From QHXW01 sp035297145 (GTDB lineage Bacteria > Acidobacteriota > Terriglobia > Bryobacterales > Bryobacteraceae): DNA of 64,000 nucleotides. The notes under the pieces are model-generated. The model made no database searches. It had not been told where the DNA came from and worked only from the letters and a program-made list of their open reading frames with translations. The translations under genes and the position numbers were made by a program. Position 1 is the stretch's first letter; every line of letters starts with the position of its first letter. This document shows positions 14,442 through 21,655 of the stretch, piece by piece. Location: assembly GCA_035297145.1 (NCBI GenBank), contig DATGZN010000063.1:124001-188000 (forward strand), in the 5' to 3' direction.

Positions 14442-16163
14442 ATGTCAAAGCTTGTCAATCGGCAAAAGCAGCGGGGCGTGGTACTGCTGGTCCACGGTTT
14501 GATGTTGATCGCCACTATTGCCACGGTGGGGCTCGCGGTGGACGTGGGAACCATCTACTTGATCAAGGCCCGATTGAGCGCGGCTGTGGATGCCGCGGCC
14601 CTGGCAGCCGGCCGGTCGGTGAACCTGGCGAACACGGTGCAGCAGGCCCAGGCGCAGGCCACTGCAGCCGCCCAACAGTTTTTTAACGCCAACTTTCCGG
14701 CCGGGTATCTCAATTCCATCGGCACGCCGACGGTGACTCCCACGTTCACTCAAGTGACCGACGGGAACGGTAACCCCACCGGCGTTCTGAATATCGCGGT
14801 CACCGCCAGCGCCCAAGCTCCCACCTATTTCATGAACATATTCCACATCTCAAGCATCACGGTGAGCGACAGCGGCACGGCCAGCCGCCGCGGTCTGGTT
14901 TTGATGCTGGTGCTGGACCAATCCAGTTCGATGAATACCGCGCCCGATCTCATCAGCGGGCTCACGGCATGCCAGGCCATGAAGCAGGCCGCGCAGAACT
15001 TTATCACGCTGTTTAGCCCCTACGACTATGTCGGTCTGGTCACGTTCGACATCACCGCCCATCTGGTCTATGCTCCCAGCACGAACTACGGGAATGGCAC
15101 GTTGAATGCCGATATCGGAGCCATCGTGTGCCAGAGCAACACCAACACCGTCTCCGCCCTGGAGGTGGCCTATCAGCAAATTAGGACCGTGAATCTGCCA
15201 CTAGCCAAGAACACCATCATGCTGTTCACGGACGGATCTCCCAACGGAGTTTCCGCCCAGTTCCCTCTTCGTACCCAGCACGACTCGCGGTGGGGCCCCG
15301 CCCTGGCGAACCCCGTGCCGCCCGTCCAAGCCGGCGCCACCTTCGGGCACAACAACAGCTGCTCCGATGTCGGCCCGCAAGATGCGAACAATGTGAACGA
15401 GGAAGCCATCTGCATAAACATGCCGGCAGTGTGCACCGCGGCGGGAACGGTCACGGGCACGCTCTCGCAATGGGGTGGCCAGGATTCCTGGGGCGCCAGC
15501 AGTTATGGCCTAGCGCCCCCCACCGACTCCGACCCGACGCCAACCTTCCCGGCGACATGTCCCGGCGCCGCTGGTGCCAGCACAAACGTTCGCCAGTTCA
15601 TCGCCTACATTCCCAATGCCGACGTCTACGGAAACTCGCTGCTTGGCTTTCGCAGCAATTGGCTCTTTCAGACCAACCAACTCTGCAGCCCGGATCCCAG
15701 CGTGCAGCCGAACTGTAAGAACACCGGAGACTTCTGGGCAAATCATCCAAACGTCGGGTCGGGTAACAATTTCTTCCCCTCCGCCGCGATCTACACGAAC
15801 GCGAATATCTACCCTAACCAATTACGACCGGACCAGCCGAATTCCATCGTGGCGGCCAGCATGAATGGAACCGTCAACGAGGCATTCAAGATTCGCTCCG
15901 ACACAACCTATCATCCAGTAATCAATGTGGTCTACCTAACGGGCAATGGGACCGACTCAGTCGACCGGGACTTTCTTCCCATGGTGGCTAATAACGCTCT
16001 CATTCCGGCTCTGCCCTACGACCCGGTAGCCTTCGTTCCTTATGCGAATCCAGCATTTCAGGCGGACCAGGAACAGGGAACCTATCTCGTCACCGCGGAT
16101 CGCAATCAGCTGCAATCGCTGTTTGCACTACTGGCATCGGAAGTCTTGCGGTTGAGCCAATGA
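14442..16163 (+). CDS. TadG-like protein with von Willebrand factor A domain
   Basis: 573 residues. The start has the TadG helix (QRGVVLLVHGLMLIATIATVGLAVDVGTIYLIKARL) followed by AVDAAALAAGRSV, the typical TadG/TadE-N segment. From about residue 145 it carries a vWA domain: LVLMLVLDQSSSM provides the metal-binding DxSxS, and IMLFTDGSPNGV the later aspartate. A long Asn/Gly/Pro-rich insert with many cysteines splits the vWA region. TadG proteins link the Tad system to the envelope. It overlaps the next gene by 4 nt (ATGA). Confidence 0.82.
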   Translation: MSKLVNRQKQRGVVLLVHGLMLIATIATVGLAVDVGTIYLIKARLSAAVDAAALAAGRSVNLANTVQQAQAQATAAAQQFFNANFPAGYLNSIGTPTVTPTFTQVTDGNGNPTGVLNIAVTASAQAPTYFMNIFHISSITVSDSGTASRRGLVLMLVLDQSSSMNTAPDLISGLTACQAMKQAAQNFITLFSPYDYVGLVTFDITAHLVYAPSTNYGNGTLNADIGAIVCQSNTNTVSALEVAYQQIRTVNLPLAKNTIMLFTDGSPNGVSAQFPLRTQHDSRWGPALANPVPPVQAGATFGHNNSCSDVGPQDANNVNEEAICINMPAVCTAAGTVTGTLSQWGGQDSWGASSYGLAPPTDSDPTPTFPATCPGAAGASTNVRQFIAYIPNADVYGNSLLGFRSNWLFQTNQLCSPDPSVQPNCKNTGDFWANHPNVGSGNNFFPSAAIYTNANIYPNQLRPDQPNSIVAASMNGTVNEAFKIRSDTTYHPVINVVYLTGNGTDSVDRDFLPMVANNALIPALPYDPVAFVPYANPAFQADQEQGTYLVTADRNQLQSLFALLASEVLRLSQ

Positions 16164-16927
16164 CCGTGGTTGGACTCATTCTCTGGCTTGGGGCGGGGTT
16201 TTCGCTAGCGCCCGCCCAGCCGCTACGCGCGGGCTGTGATACGGGAGCACCGCAGGTCGCTCAGGTAACGCCAACCGACGACTTGCACGTGGTATCAGCT
16301 ATCGCGGGAGGAGAGCAAACCTGCTATGAGGTCCTCCTCAGGCGGGATGGAAAAGAAATCACCGGATACGTCTTGGGAGAAGGTTTGCCGGCGGTAGAGA
16401 CATTTGTTCGCCAGCGGGAAAAAGCCGCCGTGTCTTCGTTTGAGGGGCAAAACCGTTGGGCGCATCAGATCGCAAAGCAAGCCAAATCCGTTCCCGCGGC
16501 CGGCCACAAGCAGGTCGCTTCCGAAGTCTTTGAAGACTTTTCAGCTCGCGACATAGCGGGAAAGAGCATCAGCCTGTCCGGCCTGGGAGGGCGCGTCACG
16601 CTGGTCACATTCTGGTCGCCGCGAAGTCCGGGTTCGGTGAACCAACTGGCTTCCCTCATACCTGTGTTCAACCAGTACAAGCACAGCGGCCTAAGGGCTG
16701 TCGGACTCAGCGCCGATCCGGACGCGAGCCACGTCGTGGAGGCGCTCGATGACATCACGCTCGGCTGGCCCCAGATTCCGGATCGCACGGGTCTCGCGAA
16801 GAAGTACGGAGCAGACGCGAAGGCCGGAACCACCCTAGTACTTGACAGCTCGCATCACATCGTCGCCTCTGGTCTGACTGGCTCCGAACTCGAACAGAAG
16901 GTCCGCGAACTGCTCCAGCAGCCGTAG
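16160..16927 (+). CDS. Thioredoxin-fold (redoxin/TlpA-like) protein lacking the CxxC
   Basis: 255 residues with a signal peptide (GLILWLGAGFSLAPAQPL). Residues about 120-250 fit the AhpC/TSA-TlpA fold: FEDFSARDIAGKSISLSGLGGRVTLVTFWSPRSPGSVNQLASLIPVF, then GLRAVGLSAD and TTLVLDSSHHIV. The active-site position, normally WCxPC after TFW, reads SPRSPGS, so both catalytic cysteines are missing. It therefore cannot act as a dithiol oxidoreductase; a structural or chaperone role in the Tad-like cluster is a guess. The ATG overlaps the TadG stop (ATGA), so it is coupled to that gene. Confidence 0.75.
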   Translation: MTVVGLILWLGAGFSLAPAQPLRAGCDTGAPQVAQVTPTDDLHVVSAIAGGEQTCYEVLLRRDGKEITGYVLGEGLPAVETFVRQREKAAVSSFEGQNRWAHQIAKQAKSVPAAGHKQVASEVFEDFSARDIAGKSISLSGLGGRVTLVTFWSPRSPGSVNQLASLIPVFNQYKHSGLRAVGLSADPDASHVVEALDDITLGWPQIPDRTGLAKKYGADAKAGTTLVLDSSHHIVASGLTGSELEQKVRELLQQP

Positions 16928-17144
16928 CACCGAGACGGTCGGTTAGCCCCACTCATGGGTCCCTGCCGCTCCCGCTGCGCTCTCTTTGTGGCCAGGCAGT
17001 GCACAGTCAACGCCCCGCAGCAGTTTTGTGTGTCCAGATTGGTTTTCTTTGGGCGTTCTCGGCGTCTCGCCGGTGAAGAGTTTTTCTGTTCGTCGCTACG
17101 TACGGATTCAGGCCGCCGTCGCTGTATCATAGATAGATCACCCT

Positions 17145-18596
17145 ATGATTGACGGCGATATTCGCGAAGGCCTCACCTTCGACGACGTTTTGCTCCAGCC
17201 GGCGCGCAGCGAAGTCCTCCCAACCGATGTTGATCCCCGCACGCGGCTCACTCGCACCATCGCGCTGAACATCCCCATCGTCAGCGCCGCTATGGACACC
17301 GTGACCGAGTCACACTTGGCCATCGCGCTCGCACAACAGGGCGGCATCGGCATGATTCACCGCAACATGTCCATTGAGCGCCAGGGCGAAGAGGTGGATC
17401 GCGTCAAGCGCAGTGAGAGCGGCATGATCGTTGACCCCATCACCATCGCGCCCGATAAAAAAATTGCGGATGCGCTGGAGATGATGAAGCGCTACCGTAT
17501 CTCGGGAATTCCGGTGACGCAAGGGCGCAGGCTCGTCGGCATTCTCACCAATCGCGACCTGCGCTTTGAATCACGCTCCGATCTGCCCATCTCCGAGGTC
17601 ATGACCAAGGAGAACCTGATCACCGTTCCCGTCGGCACCACGCTCGAGGAAGCCGAGCTGATCCTGCACCGGCATCGTGTCGAGAAACTGCTCGTCGTGG
17701 ACGAGAATTACGACCTCAAGGGCCTCATTACCGTCAAAGACATTCAGAAGAAGCTGAAATACCCCAACGCCGCGAAAGATGAGCAGGGCCGCCTGCGCGT
17801 GGGCGCGGCCGTCGGCGCAACCGGTGATTACCTGGAACGAGCGCAGGAACTGGTGGCGCGAAAAGTGGACGTGCTGGTGATCGACACCGCCCACGGCCAC
17901 TCCGGCCGCGTCATGCAAGCCGTGCGTACCGTGAAGAAGAAATTCCCCGAGGTGCAGCTCATCACCGGTAACGTGGCCACGCATGAAGCTGCCTGTGAGT
18001 TGATTTCGCTGGGCGTCGACGGCATCAAGGTCGGTATCGGTCCCGGGTCGATCTGCACCACGCGCGTGGTGACGGGCGCGGGCGTGCCGCAGATCACCGC
18101 CATTTCCGAGTGCTCGCGCGCCACACGCGGTGCGGGCGTTCCGCTGCTCGCCGATGGCGGCATCAAGTATTCGGGCGATATCACCAAGGCCATCGCCGCG
18201 GGCGCGGATTGTGTCATGATCGGCGGCCTGTTCGCCGGCACCGATGAGAGCCCCGGCGAAGTGATTCTCTACCAGGGCCGCACATTCAAGACGTATCGCG
18301 GCATGGGATCACTGGGCGCCATGGCGCAGGGCTCGGATCGCTATGCCCAGGACGGCAGCGGCAAGCTGGTGCCCGAGGGCATCGAAGGCCGCGTGGCGTC
18401 CAAGGGCCCTCTGGGCGACCTCGTCTTTCAGCTCGTGGGCGGCTTGAAAGCAGGCATGGGATACTGCGGCTGTCACGATATTGCCGAGCTTCAGGAAAAG
18501 GCGAAGTTCCTCCGCATCTCACCCGCGGGCCTGCGTGAGAGCCACGTCCACGACGTCATCATCACCAAGGAAGCGCCGAACTACAGGTTGGAGTGA
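17145..18596 (+). CDS. guaB: IMP dehydrogenase
   Basis: 483 residues, the normal bacterial length. It starts GLTFDDVLLQPARSEVLP, contains two CBS domains in the middle (about residues 90-205; RISGIPVTQGRRLVGILTNRDL and VEKLLVVDENYDLKGLITVKD), then the catalytic barrel with VDVLVIDTAHGHSG, GIGPGSICTTRVV (catalytic cysteine), LADGGIKYSGDI and the flap YRGMGSLGAM. The enzyme oxidises IMP to XMP, the committed step to GMP. The last 17 codons lie within the first copy of a 176-bp tandem duplication. A 217-nt gap upstream likely holds its promoter. Confidence 0.96.
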   Translation: MIDGDIREGLTFDDVLLQPARSEVLPTDVDPRTRLTRTIALNIPIVSAAMDTVTESHLAIALAQQGGIGMIHRNMSIERQGEEVDRVKRSESGMIVDPITIAPDKKIADALEMMKRYRISGIPVTQGRRLVGILTNRDLRFESRSDLPISEVMTKENLITVPVGTTLEEAELILHRHRVEKLLVVDENYDLKGLITVKDIQKKLKYPNAAKDEQGRLRVGAAVGATGDYLERAQELVARKVDVLVIDTAHGHSGRVMQAVRTVKKKFPEVQLITGNVATHEAACELISLGVDGIKVGIGPGSICTTRVVTGAGVPQITAISECSRATRGAGVPLLADGGIKYSGDITKAIAAGADCVMIGGLFAGTDESPGEVILYQGRTFKTYRGMGSLGAMAQGSDRYAQDGSGKLVPEGIEGRVASKGPLGDLVFQLVGGLKAGMGYCGCHDIAELQEKAKFLRISPAGLRESHVHDVIITKEAPNYRLE

Positions 18597-18896
18597 ACAA
18601 GTCTTTCAACCCCGAGACGCGGAGACACCGAGAAAATCGAAGATCTTTGGTGTTCTCGGTGCCCTCGGCGGCTCGGCGTTAAAATCAGCCTTTCCATGTT
18701 TCGAAAAGTCCTGATCGCCATGTCCACGACGTCATCATCACCAAGGAAGCGCCGAATTATGGGCTGGAGTCAGCAGGTCTTTCAGCCCCGAAACGCGGAG
18801 ACACCGAGAAAATCGAAGATCTTTGGTGTTCTCGGTGCCCTCGGCGGCTCGGCGTTAGAATCAGCCTTTCCATGTTCCGAAAAGTCCTGATCGCCA
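18545..18896. repeat. 176-bp tandem duplication of the guaB/accC junction
   Basis: Two head-to-tail copies, 18545-18720 and 18721-18896, about 93% identical (12 differences by my count). Each copy holds the end of guaB, the intergenic hairpin, and the first nine codons of accC. Functional guaB ends in copy 1 and functional accC begins in copy 2. The hairpin (CACCGAGAA / TTCTCGGTG; 18626-18634 and 18653-18661 in copy 1) thus occurs twice. Confidence 0.85.
18696..18890 (+). other. Vestigial accC start / possible 64-codon upstream ORF
   Basis: The duplicated copy of the accC start gives an ATG followed by FRKVLIA, the same first codons as accC, then reads into the second repeat copy and stops at 18888-18890, 19 nt after the true accC ATG at 18872. 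It is not a functional carboxylase fragment. If translated it would overlap and possibly modulate initiation at accC. Confidence 0.45.
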
Positions 18897-20365
18897 ATCG
18901 CGGAGAAATCGCCGTACGGGTGATTCGAACGCTGCGTGAGATGGGCATTCGTTCCGTCGCCATCTATTCGGACGCCGATCGCGCTTCGCTCCACGTGCGT
19001 ATGGCGGATGAGGCGGCGCATGTTGGTCCTTCGCCATCGAGCGAAAGCTACCTGCGTACCGATCGGATTCTCGACGCCGCGCGTGCGCACCAGGCAGAAG
19101 CCATTCACCCCGGATACGGATTCTTGAGCGAGAATGCGGATTTCGCGGCCGCTTGCGAACAGGCAGGCATCGTGTTCATCGGGCCTTCCCCCGATACCAT
19201 TCGCAAAATGGGATCGAAGACCGCCGCACGTGAAGTCGCCATTGCCGCGGGCGCGCCCGTAGTGCCAGGCATGCAGCAGCCGGCTGAAAATGCCGCTGCC
19301 GCCCGTGCATTCGCCCGCGATTGCGGATATCCCGTTCTCCTCAAGGCCGTCGCAGGCGGCGGCGGCAAAGGCATGCGGCGCGTGGATCGAGACGCGGAAA
19401 TCGCGTCGTCCTTTCGCGACGCTTCTAGCGAAGCCGAACGCGCCTTCGGTAATCCGGCCATCTATGTCGAAAAGCTGATTGAGCGGCCGCGCCACATTGA
19501 GATTCAATTGCTCGGAGACCAGCACGGCAACATCATTCACCTGGGCGAGCGCGAGTGCTCCTTACAACGCCGGCATCAGAAAATCATGGAGGAGTGCCCA
19601 TCTCCGCTGGTAGCCGCGCATCCCGAAATGCGGCGCGCCATGGGAGAAGCGGCGGTCCGCATCGCCCGCGCCGCGGGCTACTACGGCGCCGGAACCATTG
19701 AGTTTCTCGTGGATGCCCAGCGCAATTTCTACTTCCTCGAGATGAATACACGCCTGCAAGTCGAGCATCCCGTGACGGAGCTTGTTACGGGCTTCGATCT
19801 GGTGCATCTGCAGATGGAGATTGCGGCCGGCGAGCCGCTCCGCATCAACCAGGAACAAATCGACTGGCGCGGCGCAGCCATCGAATGCCGCATCTACGCC
19901 GAGGATCCGGATAATCAATTCTTCCCCTCGCCGGGGCGCATCCTGCATCTGAATCGTCCCTTAGGCCCGGGGATCCGGCTGGATTCGGGCGTCTACCCAG
20001 GATGGAACGTGCCGCTCGACTACGATCCGCTGCTCGCCAAGCTCGCTGTCTGGTCCGGCTCGCGAGAACAGGCCGTAGCACGCATGATTCGCGCACTCGA
20101 CGAGTACCAGATCGTAGGCATCAAAACCAACTTGGGATTCTTCCGCCAGCTCATGGATGATGCTCAGTTCCGTGCGGGCGATCTCGATACCGCGCTGGTC
20201 GACGAATTCCTGGCCCGCCGTCCACTACCAGATCCAGATCCCGAATTGCAAGCCATCGCGGCGCTAGTAGGACAGGCATTCCTGCCGGTCCAAACAAAAC
20301 CCACAGTATCACCGATGACCTCTTCGAAGTGGCGCACCACCGGCCGCGACGATCTTCTGCAATGA
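18872..20365 (+). CDS. accC: Biotin carboxylase subunit of acyl-CoA carboxylase
   Basis: 497 residues. The N-terminal domain starts MFRKVLIANRGEIAVRVIRTL, with HPGYGFLSENADFA; the ATP-grasp region has KAVAGGGGKGMR, QLLGDQHGNIIHLGERECSLQRRHQKI, EMNTRLQVEHPVTE; the C-terminal biotin carboxylase domain has ECRIYAEDP. It carboxylates biotin with bicarbonate and ATP. AccC proteins usually end near 450 residues; the extra tail here includes the segment VGQAFLPVQT, encoded by a palindromic insertion (20270-20291). The stop overlaps the carrier-protein start (ATGA). With a separate carrier and no carboxyltransferase nearby, it may serve acetyl-CoA or another acyl-CoA carboxylase. Confidence 0.92.
   Translation: MFRKVLIANRGEIAVRVIRTLREMGIRSVAIYSDADRASLHVRMADEAAHVGPSPSSESYLRTDRILDAARAHQAEAIHPGYGFLSENADFAAACEQAGIVFIGPSPDTIRKMGSKTAAREVAIAAGAPVVPGMQQPAENAAAARAFARDCGYPVLLKAVAGGGGKGMRRVDRDAEIASSFRDASSEAERAFGNPAIYVEKLIERPRHIEIQLLGDQHGNIIHLGERECSLQRRHQKIMEECPSPLVAAHPEMRRAMGEAAVRIARAAGYYGAGTIEFLVDAQRNFYFLEMNTRLQVEHPVTELVTGFDLVHLQMEIAAGEPLRINQEQIDWRGAAIECRIYAEDPDNQFFPSPGRILHLNRPLGPGIRLDSGVYPGWNVPLDYDPLLAKLAVWSGSREQAVARMIRALDEYQIVGIKTNLGFFRQLMDDAQFRAGDLDTALVDEFLARRPLPDPDPELQAIAALVGQAFLPVQTKPTVSPMTSSKWRTTGRDDLLQ
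20270..20291. repeat. REP-like palindrome inside the accC 3' end
   Basis: GGACAGGC and GCCGGTCC flank ATTCCT, a palindrome with one mismatch. In frame it encodes the residues GQAFLPVQ. As I recall, closely similar palindromes with this same encoded peptide are dispersed in acidobacterial and related genomes; that recollection needs a search. Confidence 0.45.
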
Positions 20366-20859
20366 CCCTTGACGTCCAAATTGACGACGCGCATACGCGG
20401 CTCGAAGTCGAGCGCGAAGGCGATCGTTACCGCTTCCGCCTGGGCGATCAACACGAGCGTCAGGCCCAACTCCTCGAAGTCGAACCCGGCATCTTCTCCG
20501 TGTTACTTGACGGCCGAAGTTACGAAGCCCACGCCGAAACCGGTCCCGGCTGCGCCTGGATCACCATCCGCGGCCATCGCTTCCGCGTGGCGATCACCGA
20601 TCCTCGCCGCTGGTCGTCGAAGCGCGCGGGCGCGCACGGCCCTGATCGTGAGGATGTCATTGCGCCCATGCCCGGCAAGATCGTACGCCTGCTCGTCGAG
20701 CCCGGGCAGGCGGTCGAGGCAGGGCAGGGCATAGTCGTGATGGAAGCCATGAAGATGCAGAACGAGATGAAGGCGCACCGCGCCGGACGCGTGGCCGTCA
20801 TTCCGGTGCACGCCGGCGAAACCGTGGCAGCGGGAGCGGTTCTCGCAACCATTGAGTAG
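20362..20859 (+). CDS. Biotin carboxyl carrier protein of acyl-CoA carboxylase
   Basis: 165 residues from the ATG at 20362, which overlaps the accC stop. The N-terminal two-thirds are a beta-rich linker domain like that found between the carboxylase and carrier in fused acyl-CoA carboxylase alpha chains. The C-terminal 70 residues are a biotinyl domain: VIAPMPGKIVRLLVEPGQAVEAGQ, then VMEAMKMQNEM with the biotinylated lysine in EAMKM. It carries carboxybiotin between AccC and a carboxyltransferase not present in this window. An earlier in-frame start at 20329 would lie inside accC. Confidence 0.87.
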   Translation: MTLDVQIDDAHTRLEVEREGDRYRFRLGDQHERQAQLLEVEPGIFSVLLDGRSYEAHAETGPGCAWITIRGHRFRVAITDPRRWSSKRAGAHGPDREDVIAPMPGKIVRLLVEPGQAVEAGQGIVVMEAMKMQNEMKAHRAGRVAVIPVHAGETVAAGAVLATIE

Positions 20860-20887
20860 CTCGGGGAGTATAAAGTAATAGAGGCTC

Positions 20888-21655
20888 ATGCCGGAAGCAG
20901 TTTGCCCGCTGTGCGAGGGATCGGGTTGGAAGACGGTCGAGCGCGGCGGTGTCTCCGGCGTCGAGCGATGCGAGTGCGCCAAGGAAAACCGGTCGGCGCG
21001 GCTCGAAGAGGTGTCAGGCATTCCGCCGCTTTATCGCGATGCTTCGTTCGTGAGCTTCCAAATTCCCAAGGATAATGACATCGCGGCCCGCGATCTGATT
21101 TCGATCAAGGATCGCGTCTCAAAATACGCCAGCGACTTCCTTCCCACGCAGCCCAAATCCGGGATTCTGCTCATTGGCGAGCCGGGCAGCGGAAAAACAC
21201 ACCTCGCCGTGGCGGCTCTGCGTGTGATCATCGCCCGCGGCTTTCAGGGGGTGTTCTTCGACTACCAGAACCTGATCGATCGCATCCGCTCAGGCTTCGA
21301 TCCCAACTCCGGTTCGAGCGATCGTGAAGCCTACAACAACGCGCTCGATGCAGAGGTGCTGCTGATTGACGACCTGGGCTCTCACCGCGTCCTTCCGTGG
21401 ATCGAGGACGTCGTGACTTCCATCATCACGCACCGTTGTAACCACAGGAAACCGTTGATCGCCACCACCAATCTGCCGGACCCCGAGGCCGGCCGCCGCA
21501 TTTCGCAGAAAGGTCCCGACGGAACCGTGGACTACCGCCGCACATTAGCCGACCAGATCGGAGAGCGCGCCCGTTCGCGCCTGTTTGAAATGTGCAAGGT
21601 AGAGCATATGCCGCTCGTTCCCGATTACCGTCTCCGCAAGACCGCCGCGTGGTGA
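20888..21655 (+). CDS. DnaC/IstB-like AAA+ ATPase with N-terminal zinc motif
   Basis: 255 residues. The N-terminus has CPLCEGSGW and ERCECA, a likely zinc site, as in DnaI/DnaC-like loaders. The ATPase core contains Walker A (LLIGEPGSGKTHLAVA, about residue 100), Walker B (LLIDDLGS) and a sensor segment IATTNL, ending in an arginine-rich RARSRLFEMC. Proteins of this kind load replicative helicases or assist transposases; since no transposase is adjacent, a helicase-loader-like role is inferred. Its stop overlaps the start of the next gene (TGATG). Confidence 0.8.
   Translation: MPEAVCPLCEGSGWKTVERGGVSGVERCECAKENRSARLEEVSGIPPLYRDASFVSFQIPKDNDIAARDLISIKDRVSKYASDFLPTQPKSGILLIGEPGSGKTHLAVAALRVIIARGFQGVFFDYQNLIDRIRSGFDPNSGSSDREAYNNALDAEVLLIDDLGSHRVLPWIEDVVTSIITHRCNHRKPLIATTNLPDPEAGRRISQKGPDGTVDYRRTLADQIGERARSRLFEMCKVEHMPLVPDYRLRKTAAW

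Noticed and set aside
20888..21655. DnaC-like gene as an IstB transposition helper
   Set aside because: No IstA-type transposase lies nearby, and the N-terminal zinc motif matches replication loader-like proteins better.
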